DNA of 64,000 bases. It comes from Pseudomonas sp. 102515 (GTDB taxonomy: Bacteria > Pseudomonadota > Gammaproteobacteria > Pseudomonadales > Pseudomonadaceae). The notes under the pieces were generated by a model, which ran no database searches, was not told the DNA's origin, and was given only the letters and a program-made list of their open reading frames with translations. The stretch covers positions 1,426,001 to 1,490,000 of the forward strand of contig NZ_JAVHTY010000001.1 in the NCBI RefSeq assembly GCF_031085165.1, written 5' to 3'. Of this stretch, positions 39,018 through 52,270 are shown piece by piece (position 1 is the first letter of the stretch; each line of letters opens with the position of its first letter). The position numbers were made by a program, and so were the translations under genes.

Positions 39018-42000
39018 CTAACGACGCGGCTGGACGGGATTCCCCTCCCAACGCGACCGCTCCGGCAGGGTTTCGCCCTTCATCACCAATGACAGCGGAC
39101 CCAGCTCCACGTCGTCGCCGACCCGGGCGCCATAGAGCACCACGCTGCGCGGCCCCAGGTTGACCCCGGCACCCAGCTCGACTTCGCCAACCTTCATCAC
39201 CCGGTCTTCGAACAGGTGGGTCTGGGGCCCGGCCAGGGCATTGAGTTCGCCATGATCACCGACGCGCACGCAGTCGAATTCGGTGAGGTCGGTGGTATCC
39301 AGGTAGGTGCCGCGCCCCAGGCGGGCGCCGAGCAGGCGCAGCGCCAGCGGCAGCCAGGGCGTGCCGCGCAGGGTGCCGAGCAGATTGGGCACCGCCAGGG
39401 TTTCGTAGAGGCTGGTGATGGCTTCGCTGCGCCAGACGAAAAAGGTCCACATGGGCGCCGAACGCGGGCGATAACGGCCTACCACCAGCCACTTGAGCCC
39501 CAGCACGACCCCGAAGCTGGCCACGGCGAAGGCGCTGCCGGCCAGCAGCGTCTCGCCGAGCAGCTGCAGCCAGGCGCCGGCCTGCCACAGCGGCACCAGG
39601 GCTTCGGCGATGGCGCAGCCGGCGGCCACGGTGAAGCCAGTGGGCAGCACGATGCGCAGGGCCTCGATCAGGCCACGCGCCACCCGGCGCCAGGGTGCCG
39701 GGCGGAAGGTCAGGCTTTCCGGGTAGCCGGTCAGGGCTTCCCGCGCTGGCAGCCGGACCGCCGGCGAGCCGAGCCAGGTTTCGCCCTGGCGCAGGGGTAC
39801 GCCTTCGTCGAGCCTACCCAGGACACCGATCAGGGCGTCCTCGGGGAGGTGGCAGCCGTCGGCGACATAGGCGCCGTTGCCGACGAAACTGCGCCGGGCG
39901 ATGGAGGTGCGTCTCAGGGTCATCCAGCCCTGGGCGACCTGTTCGTCACCGAGCATCACGGCATCGGCGATAAAGGTCTCGGCGCCCAGCTCCAGCAGCG
40001 AGGAGACCGGGCCCTGGGCGGTGGAAATCTCGGCATCGCGGCCGACCCGGGCACCCAGCAGGCGATACCAGAGCGCCGAGTAGACCGTGGCATACAGCCC
40101 CTGCAGACTCTGCAGCGCCGACTCCTGGATCAGGTTGGCCAGCCACTTGCGCCAGTAGAAGAGGCTGTCGACCGACCACCGGCCTTCTTCCAGGCGCGGC
40201 AGGATCAGCCGTCGCGCCAGGACGCAGCCGAGCAGGGTCAGGGCGACGCTGACCACGCCCAGCGGCAGGGCCAGCACCCCGTATTGCAGGGCATCGAGCA
40301 GCAGCGAAGGGGTGTGCCACCAGGGCAGCCCACCGAAGCTTTCCAGTTCGTCGATCAGCAGCGCCAGGGGAAACAGCGGCATGAAGAACAGCACCGAGAC
40401 CGCCAGGCCACTGAGGGCATAGAGTCCTTTCAGCAGGGCGCGCTGGGCACGGGACCCCGGGGCTGGCGGCAGGACGCGGGCACCGGCGGCGCCCTGGTCA
40501 TGGGCCGGCGCGCCGCCCCAGTTGCGTCCGGCCGGGATGCGCTGACCGCTGCGCAGGGCGGATTGGGCCTGCAGGCGCGCACCGTCACCGAGGGCGGTGT
40601 CGCCTTCGAGGATGGCATAGGAGCCGACCTGGGCTTCGCGACCCAGGGTCACGGCGCCGAGCAGCAGTTCGCCGCGCAGTACCCGGGCGTTTTCGAAGTT
40701 GACGCCGTTGCCCAGGCTGGCGCCCTGCCCCAGGGTCAGCAACTCGGGCACGCGCAGGGTCAGGGTGCCGACGAAGGCTTCGGCACCGATGCGCGCGCCC
40801 AGCAGGCGCAGCCAGCCCCGCGCCAGGGGCGAGCCGCTGAGCAGGTAGGCCGGCGCCAGGGCGAGGAAGCGCTCGCCGAGCCACCAGCGGTAGTAGGTCA
40901 GGCCCCAGAGCGGATAGCGACCAGGCTGCAGGCGGCCGGTGAGGCACTTGCCCAGCAGGGCCACGGCGAATTCCAGGCCGATGGCCAGGACGAACAGACT
41001 CAGGGCGGTCAGCATCGCCAGGGGCAGCGCGGTACCGGAATGGATCAGCAGCGGGAAGGCCAGGAAGGGCGCCAGCCAGCGGCCCAGGCGCAGGGTCAGC
41101 AGCGGCGGTAGCGCCACCGCCTGGGCCAGGCCACAGCGCCAGCGCCGCCAGCGGCTGGGCGGCGCCCAGGCCTCGGTGGCCGTCGTTGCGTCCGCCTCGG
41201 CGGCGTCGGCTTCCAGGGCCTCGGCGATGGCGCCCAGGGTGCGGCCGGCATAGACCGCCTTGACCGTGGCACTGGCATAGCGCGGGTCCTGGCGCAGGCG
41301 CGAGACCAAGCGGGCGGCGAACAGCGAGTGCCCGCCCAGGTCGTCGAAGAAATCCATCTCGGCGTGCAGGGGCTGACCGGGAAACAGCTCGGCGGTGGCC
41401 GCCAGCAGCGCACCCAGGGCGCCGCTGGCCGGAGTGACCGGCGCCACCACGGCAATGGCCAGGGGCCGGGCTCGCAGTTGCTTGCGATCGACCTTGCCGG
41501 AATTCAGCCGCGGCATCTCGCCGAGCCACTCGAAGCGGCTGGGCACCATGTACAGCGGCAGGCAGCCGGCCAGCTCGGTCCGCAGCAGGTCGCTGCGCGG
41601 CAGCGGACCGCCATCGCCGACCAGGAAGGCCACCAGTTGCTCCACGCCGCCCTCTTCGCGCAGCACCACGGCCACGGTCCCGACGCCGGGTTGCCGCGCC
41701 AGGGTGGCTTCGATCTCGCCCAGCTCGACCCGATAGCCGCGGATCTTCACCTGGTCGTCGACCCGGCCCAGGCAATGCACCTGGCCGTGTTCGTCGACCC
41801 GTGCCAGATCGCCGGTGCGATAGAGCTTGAGGTCGTGGCTGCCGGTGCTCCAGGGATTGGGCAGGAATTTCTCGGCGGTCAGTTCCGGCCGCCCCAGGTA
41901 GCCATCGGCTACGCCCGGACCGGTGATGCAGAGTTCGCCCACCTGATCGCGCGGCAGCAGCGCCAGCGGCTGGCTGGCATCGGCAGGCACCACCAGCAGG

Positions 42001-43013
42001 CTGTAGTTGGGCAGCGGCCGGCCGATGGTCACCGGGTCGCCCGGCTGCAGGTGCGCCAGACTCGCCGAGACGGTGGCCTCGCTCGGGCCATAGGTGTTGA
42101 ACAGCCGCCGCTGCGGCCGACTCCAGCGTGCCACCAGGGGTTCGGGGCACATTTCGCCGCCGAGGTTGATCAGGCGCAGGCTGGGGACGTCTTCCGGCAG
42201 CAGCGCCAGCAGGGTCGGCACCACGTGCAGCACGCTGATGCGATTGGCGGTCAGGGCGCGGGCCAGTGCCTCGGGGTCGGCGGTGATCTCCCGCGGCGCC
42301 AGCCAGAGGGTGGCGCCCACCAGGTAGCTGATCCAGATCTCTTCGAAGGACATGTCGAAGGCCACCGAGAAACCCTGGTAGACCTGGTCGCCGGCCTCGA
42401 TACCGAGCAGCGAATTCTCGCTGCGCAGGAAGTGGCAGATGCTGTCCTGGCGGATACCGATGCCCTTGGGCTTGCCGGTGGAGCCGGAGGTGTAGATCAG
42501 GTAGGCCAGGTTGTCCGGAGAAACCTGACCACGACGGCGCAGGGTTTCGCCGGTGCCCAGGGCGGCGCTCAGCTCGTCGGGGGTCCAGCAGCCAAGCCCA
42601 GGACGCGCCAGCAGATCGGCGAAGGGCGCCCCGGTGATCACGCCTACCGCCTGGGCGTCTTCCAGGCACAGGGCCACGCGGTCGGCCGGGGTTTCGGCAT
42701 CGCAGGGCAGCCAGGCGGCGCCGGTCTTGGCGATGGCCAGCTGCATCACCAGCAGCTCGATACCGCGCGGCAGCCAGAGGCCGACCACGCGACCAGGCCC
42801 GGCGCCAGCCGCCAGCAGCCGCGAGGCGGCGCGGTCGGCCCAGGCGTTCAGTTCGCCGTAGCTCAGGCTGCGCTCGCCTTCGAGCAGGGCGGGCCGTTCC
42901 GGCGCCCGCGTCGCGGTGGCCTCGAACAGATCGGCGAGGACTTCGTCGCGACACAGGTCGGGGCGGATGGGGCCCTCGACCAGACTGAGGGAGAGTTCGG
43001 CAAGCGCTTCCAT
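39018..43013 (-). CDS. Pls/PosA-family membrane peptide synthetase
   Basis: The 1331-residue single-module enzyme is related to epsilon-poly-lysine synthetase (Pls) and poly-ornithine synthetase (PosA). An adenylation domain (residues about 1-520) has YLIYTSGSTGKPKGI, FNTYGPSEATV and YRTGDLARV. A carrier domain near residue 565 has LGGHSLFAARL. The rest holds about six membrane segments alternating with left-handed beta-helix parts of hexapeptide type (GAEAFVGTLTLRV, GRGTYLDTTDLTEFDCV). There is no condensation or thioesterase domain. My by-eye specificity code starts D-M-E, which fits a basic amino acid. Pls enzymes make cationic homopolymers; the product here is inferred. Confidence 0.85.
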   Translation of the reverse strand: MEALAELSLSLVEGPIRPDLCRDEVLADLFEATATRAPERPALLEGERSLSYGELNAWADRAASRLLAAGAGPGRVVGLWLPRGIELLVMQLAIAKTGAAWLPCDAETPADRVALCLEDAQAVGVITGAPFADLLARPGLGCWTPDELSAALGTGETLRRRGQVSPDNLAYLIYTSGSTGKPKGIGIRQDSICHFLRSENSLLGIEAGDQVYQGFSVAFDMSFEEIWISYLVGATLWLAPREITADPEALARALTANRISVLHVVPTLLALLPEDVPSLRLINLGGEMCPEPLVARWSRPQRRLFNTYGPSEATVSASLAHLQPGDPVTIGRPLPNYSLLVVPADASQPLALLPRDQVGELCITGPGVADGYLGRPELTAEKFLPNPWSTGSHDLKLYRTGDLARVDEHGQVHCLGRVDDQVKIRGYRVELGEIEATLARQPGVGTVAVVLREEGGVEQLVAFLVGDGGPLPRSDLLRTELAGCLPLYMVPSRFEWLGEMPRLNSGKVDRKQLRARPLAIAVVAPVTPASGALGALLAATAELFPGQPLHAEMDFFDDLGGHSLFAARLVSRLRQDPRYASATVKAVYAGRTLGAIAEALEADAAEADATTATEAWAPPSRWRRWRCGLAQAVALPPLLTLRLGRWLAPFLAFPLLIHSGTALPLAMLTALSLFVLAIGLEFAVALLGKCLTGRLQPGRYPLWGLTYYRWWLGERFLALAPAYLLSGSPLARGWLRLLGARIGAEAFVGTLTLRVPELLTLGQGASLGNGVNFENARVLRGELLLGAVTLGREAQVGSYAILEGDTALGDGARLQAQSALRSGQRIPAGRNWGGAPAHDQGAAGARVLPPAPGSRAQRALLKGLYALSGLAVSVLFFMPLFPLALLIDELESFGGLPWWHTPSLLLDALQYGVLALPLGVVSVALTLLGCVLARRLILPRLEEGRWSVDSLFYWRKWLANLIQESALQSLQGLYATVYSALWYRLLGARVGRDAEISTAQGPVSSLLELGAETFIADAVMLGDEQVAQGWMTLRRTSIARRSFVGNGAYVADGCHLPEDALIGVLGRLDEGVPLRQGETWLGSPAVRLPAREALTGYPESLTFRPAPWRRVARGLIEALRIVLPTGFTVAAGCAIAEALVPLWQAGAWLQLLGETLLAGSAFAVASFGVVLGLKWLVVGRYRPRSAPMWTFFVWRSEAITSLYETLAVPNLLGTLRGTPWLPLALRLLGARLGRGTYLDTTDLTEFDCVRVGDHGELNALAGPQTHLFEDRVMKVGEVELGAGVNLGPRSVVLYGARVGDDVELGPLSLVMKGETLPERSRWEGNPVQPRR

Positions 43014-43197
43014 GGGGACAGCCTCTGGTGGTTCAGCGCAGTTTGTATCTCTCCGGTTACGCGCTCCTTAAGGCGGAATTAGGGTTTGCTTAAGGCTGGA
43101 TGGTGTCAGCCTGATGGGAGTCGCGACAGCTCAGGAATGCGATTTTCGCCGGCGCAACCACCGATTGGCGACGGACGGGTACCTCGTTGGCGAGGCC

Positions 43198-43227
43198 AAA
43201 AAAAACGCCTCCCGCAGGAGGCGTTTT
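43198..43227 (-). terminator. Intrinsic terminator of katG
   Basis: AAAACGCCTC (43202-43211) pairs with GAGGCGTTTT (43218-43227). On the minus strand the stem runs into eight T residues (complement of 43198-43205). It lies 18 bp past the katG stop. Confidence 0.93.
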
Positions 43228-43244
43228 CAGTTGCAGCGCAACGA

Positions 43245-45967
<2,723 letters not shown>

Positions 45968-45995
45968 GGCGACCGCCCTGCCCCGGGCGGTCGCC
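45968..45995 (-). terminator. Terminator hairpin after fdhE
   Basis: GGCGACCGCCC (45968-45978) pairs exactly with GGGCGGTCGCC (45985-45995), 9 bp past the fdhE stop. On the minus strand GTTGCTTCTGTTTTC follows, a loose T-rich tail. Confidence 0.8.
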
Positions 45996-46004
45996 ATGCC
46001 CGGT

Positions 46005-46922
46005 CTAGCCCGGGGCGAACAGCAGGTTGGGCGCGTGGCGCTCGTAGCCCTCTTCCGCCAGGCGCACGTCCAGTGCCAGGCTGGCGAGGTCGGCGGACAG
46101 GGGTTCGCTGCGGGCGTCGTGGTCGCGATAGAGGTGCTTGAGATAGGTCTTGCAGTGGGCGCAGGTCTCGGCGCGCAACGGGGCCTTCTGGGCGTTGGCG
46201 TCGTCGGTGCTCAGCGAGTAGTAGCCCAGGCCCTTGCCGGTCTCGCAGTGGCTGCACTTGACCCGTACGAAGTGCCACTCGCAGGCGCACAGCGAACAGG
46301 TGAGGTACCTCAGGCCATTGGCCTTGCCCAGGTGATGGATGATGCCGGCCATGGGCGGCGCACCGCAGCAGGGGCAGGACGTCTGGCTGCCCTGTTCGCG
46401 CAGGGCGGTGAAGTCGCTGCGTTGCAGCCAGTGGGTCCAGGCCACCTGCAGGGCGGCGCCCAGGAAGGGCACCACGCCGGCCGGCACCCGCTCGTAGCTG
46501 CCCGCCAGCAGGGCGATGGCCCAGGCCTTGCGCTGGCCGGCATCGGCCCGGCGCAGTTCGTCCAGGGCGGCCTGCACCGGCACCTGCTCGATCTTCAGGG
46601 CCTCCAGCAGGGCATCCAGCGCGGGCAGCCAGGCGCCTTCGCGGACCAGGGTGTCGTAACCCAGAGGTGGCAGGCCGTGGGCCAGGCTCTGGGCGCTGCG
46701 GGCCTCGTCCAGGGGCAGGGGCGCGAGGCGGTCGAAGACCCCTTGCTGGGCTTCGCACAGGTCGGCCATCAGCAGCAGGTAGTCACTCAGCGCATTGCCG
46801 GTGGCCAGCAGCCGCAGGCGGTCGGCGCGATAGCCGAACAGCTCGCCACCAGGCAGCAGGATGAAATCGGGATTGACGGCCGCGGCTTCGATTTCGCCGG
46901 GCTCGAGGATCTGGCCCGCCAT
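46005..46922 (-). CDS. fdhE: Formate dehydrogenase accessory protein FdhE
   Basis: Rubredoxin-like iron protein needed to obtain active periplasmic formate dehydrogenases; it binds the catalytic subunit before export. The start at 46922 (MAGQILEPGEIEAAAV) gives 305 residues. The C-terminal half holds several CxxC pairs: SCPCCGAPP, SLCACEW, KCSHCETGKGLGYYS and ETCAHCKTYLKHL. It is last gene of the fdn operon; 144 bp with a REP-like pair separate it from fdnI. Confidence 0.93.
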   Translation of the reverse strand: MAGQILEPGEIEAAAVNPDFILLPGGELFGYRADRLRLLATGNALSDYLLLMADLCEAQQGVFDRLAPLPLDEARSAQSLAHGLPPLGYDTLVREGAWLPALDALLEALKIEQVPVQAALDELRRADAGQRKAWAIALLAGSYERVPAGVVPFLGAALQVAWTHWLQRSDFTALREQGSQTSCPCCGAPPMAGIIHHLGKANGLRYLTCSLCACEWHFVRVKCSHCETGKGLGYYSLSTDDANAQKAPLRAETCAHCKTYLKHLYRDHDARSEPLSADLASLALDVRLAEEGYERHAPNLLFAPG

Positions 46923-46985
46923 GGCAGGGCTCCTTAGCAGAACGGTGGAAGATAGAGGATTCAGGATAGCGGGCGGGTTGGGAAC

Positions 46986-47058
46986 GTTGGGCTTCGCTGC
47001 GCTCAACCTACGATCATGGTGGGCGGCGTAGGTTGGGTTGAGCACAGCGAAGCCCGAC
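46986..47058. repeat. REP-like inverted pair between fdnI and fdhE
   Basis: Two units face each other: 46986-47012 (minus) and 47028-47058 (plus, GTAGGTTGGGTTGAGCACAG...). Same family as at 7351 and 60104. Lying inside an operon, the pair could stabilise the upstream message or lower fdhE expression. Confidence 0.85.
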
Positions 47059-47066
47059 GAAAAGAC

Positions 47067-47690
47067 TCACTTCTTCTCGCGGGTGACCTTCTCGTACCAC
47101 AGCGAGTGGTGCTTCTTGGCCCAGGCACGGCTCACCCAGCCGGTCATCATCGCGGTCACCGAACCCTTGATCCAGATCCCCGCATAGATGTGTACGATGA
47201 TCGACAGTACCAGCACGAAGGCGGCGACGGCATGGGCCAGGGCGCCCAGGCGGATCACCGGGATGGGGAACAGGTGGGCGAAGTACTGCCGCCAGATGAC
47301 CACGCCGCTGACCAGCAGGACCAGCATGCAGGCCAGCAGCACCCAGAACAGGATCTTCTGCCCGGGGTTGTACTTGTCGATCGGCGGCAGCTTCTCCTCG
47401 CGGTTGTTCAGGACATCGTTGATCTGCTTGAGCCACTGGGCGTCTTCGCGGCCGATCTTGTTGTGCCGCCAGAAGCGGAACACCAGGAAGGCGAAGAACA
47501 CGAACATCGCCACGCCCATGAAGGGATGCAGGATGCGCGTCCAGGTGCCGCCACCGAACAGGCTCGACAGCGGAAACAGCGCGGGATGGAACAGCGCCAG
47601 TCCCGACAGCCCGGCCATGAAGAACAGGATCGCCACGATCCAGTGGTTGGTCCGCTCGTTGGCGTTGTAACGCTGGATTTCAGGTTTCAT
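47067..47690 (-). CDS. fdnI: Formate dehydrogenase gamma subunit (cytochrome b556)
   Basis: Membrane anchor that takes electrons from the beta subunit and passes them to quinone. The 207-residue protein has four transmembrane segments and histidines placed for two b hemes: ERTNHWIVAILFFMAGL, HPFMGVAMFVFFAFLVFRFW, VLLACMLVLLVSGVVIW and HAVAAFVLVLSIIVHIYAGI. It lies 46 bp downstream of fdnH. Confidence 0.94.
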   Translation of the reverse strand: MKPEIQRYNANERTNHWIVAILFFMAGLSGLALFHPALFPLSSLFGGGTWTRILHPFMGVAMFVFFAFLVFRFWRHNKIGREDAQWLKQINDVLNNREEKLPPIDKYNPGQKILFWVLLACMLVLLVSGVVIWRQYFAHLFPIPVIRLGALAHAVAAFVLVLSIIVHIYAGIWIKGSVTAMMTGWVSRAWAKKHHSLWYEKVTREKK

Positions 47691-47736
47691 CTCGATCTCC
47701 CAGGACGCCCCCGGCCAAACCGGGGGCGTACCCCTG

Positions 47737-48696
47737 CTAGGGCTGCTTGTCGTGCGGATCGAAGATCTGCACGGACGGACTCAGCTGCTTGACCTCGCCC
47801 CTGGGCGCATCGCCCGCGGGCCGGGGCGGCGCCTCGACCACCTCGTCGTCGTCATCGGTCCGGTTCGGGCCGACGCGCACGTAGTGGAAGAAACCCGCCA
47901 GCACCGCCGCACCCATGGCGAACAGCGCCAGGGGTTTGGTGAAGCCCTTCCACAGCCCCACGGTGGGGCTGATGGTCGGATCCTTGGGCAGGTGGTTGTA
48001 CAGCTGCGGCTGGTCGGCATGGTGCAGCACGTACATGACGTGGGTGCCCCCTACTCCAACCGGGTCGTACAGACCGGCGTTCTCGTAGCCGCGGCTCTTG
48101 AGATCGACGATGCGCTCGGCGGCGTGCTCCTTCATGGCGTCCTTGGTGCCGAAGACGATGGCGCCGGTCGGGCAGGTCTTCACGCAGGCCGGCTCCAGGC
48201 CGACCCCGACCCGGTCCGAGCAGAGGGAGCACTTGTAGGCCTTGTTGTCCTTCTTCGAGATCCGCGGGATGTCGAAGGGGCAACCGGCGATGCAGTAGCC
48301 GCAACCGATGCAGTGATCCTGGTTGAAGTCGACGATGCCGTTGGCGTACTTGACGATGGCCCCCGGACTCGGACAGGCCTTCAGGCAGCCCGGCTCGGCG
48401 CAGTGCATGCAGCCATCCTTGCGGATCAGCCACTCCAGCTTGCCGGCCTCGTCCTCGTGCTCGGTAAAGCGCATCAACGTCCAGGAGTCCGCGGTGAGGT
48501 CCGCCGGGTTGTCGTAGGTGCCGTGGTTCTCGCCGACCTCGTCACGCAGCTCGTTCCATTCCGAGCAGGCGACCTGGCAAGCCTTGCAGCCGATGCACTT
48601 GGACACATCGATCAGCTTGGCCACTTCCGCCTGGGTGCGCACCGACGTGTAGGCCGTGGTGGTCGCGGAGCGGGCGTAGATATCTTGGCTTGCCAT
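47737..48696 (-). CDS. fdnH: Formate dehydrogenase iron-sulfur (beta) subunit
   Basis: Carries four [4Fe-4S] clusters from the catalytic to the membrane subunit. The ATG at 48696 shares one base with the fdnG stop (TGATG) and gives 319 residues. Cluster motifs are [44 protein letters not shown] and [23 protein letters not shown]-terminal membrane helix ([18 protein letters not shown]) anchors it on the periplasmic side. It has no signal of its own, as expected if it is exported with the Tat-signal-bearing alpha subunit. Confidence 0.95.
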   Translation of the reverse strand: MASQDIYARSATTTAYTSVRTQAEVAKLIDVSKCIGCKACQVACSEWNELRDEVGENHGTYDNPADLTADSWTLMRFTEHEDEAGKLEWLIRKDGCMHCAEPGCLKACPSPGAIVKYANGIVDFNQDHCIGCGYCIAGCPFDIPRISKKDNKAYKCSLCSDRVGVGLEPACVKTCPTGAIVFGTKDAMKEHAAERIVDLKSRGYENAGLYDPVGVGGTHVMYVLHHADQPQLYNHLPKDPTISPTVGLWKGFTKPLALFAMGAAVLAGFFHYVRVGPNRTDDDDEVVEAPPRPAGDAPRGEVKQLSPSVQIFDPHDKQP

Positions 48697-51600
48697 CACG
48701 CTTTCTCCACGTTGACGAGGAACGACTTGAACTCGGGCGTCTGGGTGTTCCCGTCACCCACGTAGGGGGTCAGGGTATTGGCCAGATAACCCATCCGTGC
48801 CACACCGGAAAAGCCCCAGTGGATGGGGATGCCGACGTGGTGCACCGTCTCGCCGTTGACCTGCAGCGGGCGAATGCGCTTGGTCACCACCGCCTTGCAG
48901 ACGATGTGCCCGCGCTTGGAGGTGACGCGCACGAGGTCACCCGCGGCGATGCCTTTCTGCTTGGCCAGCACCTCGCCGATCTCGACGAACTGCTCGGGCT
49001 GGACGATGGCGTTCAGCCGGCAGTGCTTGCTCCAGTAGTGGAAGTGCTCGGTCAGGCGGTAGGTGGTGGCCGCATAGGGGAAATCCTTGCGATCACCGAA
49101 GTCCGCCCAGTCGTCCTTGAGCACCCGCGCCGCCGGGCTGCTCGTGGCCTTGCGGTTGTTGGGATGCAGCGGGTTGACGCCGATGGGGGTCTCGAACGGC
49201 TCGTAGTGCTCCGGGAAGGGCCCTTCGGCCAGCTTGTCCAGGGCGAAGAAGCGCGCCACGCCTTCCGGGTTCATGATGAAGGGACTCATGCCGTCCGCCG
49301 GCTTGGCGTCGATCTTGTAGTCGGGCACGTCGGTGCCGCCCCACTTCTGCGCCTTGTCGTTCCACCACACCAGCTTCTTGCTCGGGTCCCAGGGCTTGCC
49401 GCTGAGGTCCGCGGAGGCGCGGTTGTAGAGGATGCGCCTGTTGTTCGGCCAGGACCAGGCCCAGCCCAGGGTCTGCCCCATGTGGAACGGATCGCTATTG
49501 TCGCGCCGCGCCATCTGGTTGCCCTGCTCGGTCCAGGACCCGCAGAAGATCCAGCAACCCGAGGCGGTGCTGCCGTCGTCCATCAGTTGGCCGAAGCCGG
49601 CGAGCTGCTGACCGGCCTTGGCCGACACATTGCCCTTGGCATCCAGCACGTCGGTGACGGCGTAGCCGTTGAACTCCTTGGCCAGCTCCTCCGCCGCCGG
49701 TTCCTCGGGCTTGGCATAGGGCCAGGACAGCCCCAGGATCGGATCGGGGAAGGCCCCGCCTTCCTTGGCGTAGGCCTCGCGCAGCTTGAGGAACAGCTCG
49801 GCCATGATGGCGATGTCGCTGCGCCCTTCCCCAGGCGCCTCGGCGCCCTTGAAGTGCCACTGCAGCCAGCGGCTGGAGTTGACCAGGGAGCCGTCTTCCT
49901 CGGCGAAGCAGGTGGTGGGCAGGCGGAACACCTCGGTCTGGATCTCGGCGGTGTTCACATCGTTGTGATCGCCGTGGTTGCGCCAGAATTCGGAGGTCTC
50001 GGTGGCCAGCGGGTCCATGATCACCAGCCACTTGAGCTTGGACAGCCCGCGCATCACCTTGGCCTTGTTGGGGAAGGCGGCGATGGGGTTGAAACCCTGG
50101 CAGACGTAGCCGTTGACCTGGCCCTTGCCCATCATGTCGAAGTAGCGCAGCACGTCGTAGCCAGCGCCGGTGACATCGACCTTGGGCAACCAGTGGTAGC
50201 ACCAGTCGTTGTCCTTGGTGGCCTTGTCGCCGTACCAGGCCTTCATCAGGCTGACGTGGAACTTGCCGTAGTTCTGCCAGTAGCTCAGCTGCCCCGGGCG
50301 CAGCGGCTTGCTGGCGCGGCGGGTGATGAAGGTGTTGTAGTCCTGCTCGCCGTCGCCACCGATGGTCAGGTAGCCGGGCAGCTGGATCGACAGCAGACCC
50401 AGGTCGGTGAGGCCCTGGATGTTGGAGTGACCGCGCAGGGCATTCATCCCGCCACCCGGCAGGCCGATGTTGCCCAGCAGCAGCTGCACCATGGCGCCGC
50501 AGCGGATGATCTGCGCCCCGATGGAGTGCTGGGTCCAGCCCAGGGCATAGAGGATGGTCATGACGCGACCGGGCGCCGAGGTCTCGGCGATCTCGGCCCA
50601 GACCTTCTGGATCGCCTCGGGCGGCGTGCCGCAAGCCTGGCTGGCCACTTCCAGGGTGTAGCGGCTGTAGTGCTGCTTCATCAGCTGGAAGACGCAACGC
50701 GGATCCTGCAGGGTCGGATCGATCTTGACGAAGCCGTCGTCGCCGATCTGATAGCCCCAGTTCACCTTGTCGGTGTAGGTGCGCTTCTCGGCGTCGTAGC
50801 CGTTGTACAGGCCGTCCTCGAAGGTGAAGCCTTCCTTCACCAGGAAGCCGGCGTCGGTGTAGTTGCGGACGTACTCCTGCTGGATCTTGTCGTGGGTGAT
50901 CAGGTAATTGATCAGCCCGCCCAGGAAGGCGATGTCGCTGCCGGTCCGGATCGGCGCGTAGTAGTCGGCGACCGAGGCGGAACGGGTGAAACGCGGATCG
51001 ACCACGATCAGCCGGGCGTTGTTGTGCGCCTTGGCCTCGGTGACCCATTTGAAGCCGCACGGATGGGCTTCGGCGGCATTGCCGCCCATGATGAGGACGA
51101 GATTGGCGTTCTTGATGTCACTCCAATGATTCGTCATCGCACCACGGCCAAACGTCGGGGCAAGACCTGCCACCGTCGGGCCGTGTCAGACGCGCGCCTG
51201 GTTGTCGAAGGCCAGCAGGCCCAGACTCCGTGCGATCTTGTGCGTCAGATAACCGGTTTCATTGGAGGACGCCGAGGCGGCCAGGAAGCCCGTGGTCAAC
51301 CAGCGATTGACCGTCTGGCCCTGGTCGTTGGTGGCGATGAAGTTGGCGTCGCGGTCTTCCTTCATCAGGGTGGCGATGCGCCCGAGCGCCTCGTCCCAGC
51401 TGATGCGGGTCCACTCGTTGCTGCCGGGCTTGCGCACCTCGGGGTATTTGAGGCGATTGGGGCTGTGGATGAAATCCAGCAGGCCGGCGCCCTTCGGGCA
51501 GAGGGTGCCGCGGTTGACCGGGTGGTCGGCGTCCCCCTCGATGTGAATGATGTTCTGGGCCACGTTCTTGGCCCGGTCGCCCATGCTGTACATGATCAGG

Positions 51601-51776
51601 CCGCAGCCGACCGAGCAGTAGGGACAGGTGTTACGGGTTTCCACGGTGTGCGCCAGTTTGAAATGGCGCACCTGGTCGGCAAAGGCGGCTGTGGGAGCCA
51701 TGCCTAACGCCGCCAGGCTGGATCCCGCAAGGCCGACTCCAGCGACCTTGAAGAATTGCCGACGGTTCATGTCCAC
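48696..51776 (-). CDS. fdnG: Formate dehydrogenase-N/O alpha subunit, selenoprotein (UGA = Sec)
   Basis: Molybdenum bis-MGD enzyme that oxidises formate to CO2 in the periplasm. Standard translation breaks the gene at UGA 51188-51186, but both parts form one chain: ARV[18 protein letters not shown] matches the E. coli FdnG/FdoG active site. Sec is codon 197 from the GTG start at 51776, close to E. coli Sec196. GAGG lies 9 bp before that GTG. The N-terminus [18 protein letters not shown] is a Tat signal, then [11 protein letters not shown] binds the [4Fe-4S] cluster. The full chain is 1026 residues. It needs SelA (34288) and SelB/C/D from elsewhere. Confidence 0.96.
51144..51188 (-). promoter_or_regulatory. 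Sec codon and bacterial SECIS hairpin in fdnG
   Basis: Directly after the UGA (51188-51186, minus strand) the message folds into a hairpin. The upper stem is GGCA/TGCC (51171-51168 with 51162-51159) and the loop GGTCT carries the GG-U element that SelB binds in E. coli fdhF and fdnG. A lower GGCC/GGCC pairing is possible. The distance from UGA to loop fits bacterial SECIS elements. Confidence 0.85.
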
Positions 51777-52270
51777 GGTTCTTATCCTCATTCAGGCTGG
51801 GTCCGGTGCGTAGCCGAACCCTGCACAGAGAGTAACCCAACCGTCTGGCTTATCGAGCGCTTCGCTGTTGTCGCCGATCAATGGAAGTCGGCCTTCCGTC
51901 CCCTGATCCGCCGCGGTCTGACGAACGGACCGGGTATCTCGCGGGGACGTGCGCCCTCCGTGGGGAGCTGATCGGCGCGGGCCAGCCGCTGCTCAGCGAA
52001 CGGGTGCGCAAGGCCAGGGCATGCCAAGAGGCGGCCAGTAGAGCGGCCCGCCGATCCTATCGATTCGGCAGCGCTGTAAAGTCATGCTAAGCTCGCTAAC
52101 TTTCCTCGCGATGCCTTCGGACCCCCTCACCATGTCCAAGCGCCTGCCGACGCCGCCATAGCACCACCCCTCCCCCGGTAACCGCCCCTGCGGCCTATAC
52201 CCGTGTCTTGCTGCCTTGTCGTCTCTCCGCGATCGCACCCCGCCGTGCTGTCGCCCGTTCTGGATACGCC
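51777..52270. promoter_or_regulatory. Divergent control region between fdnG and the SulP gene
   Basis: These 494 bp must hold the fdn and sulP promoters. I searched by eye for an Anr/FNR site (TTGAT-N4-ATCAA) and did not find one. No reading frame here is convincing. Confidence 0.45.

Noticed and set aside
51173-51188. Frameshift or nonsense mutation in fdnG
   Set aside because: The UGA is at the conserved Sec position, both flanks stay in one frame and a SECIS-like hairpin follows. selA is in the same window.
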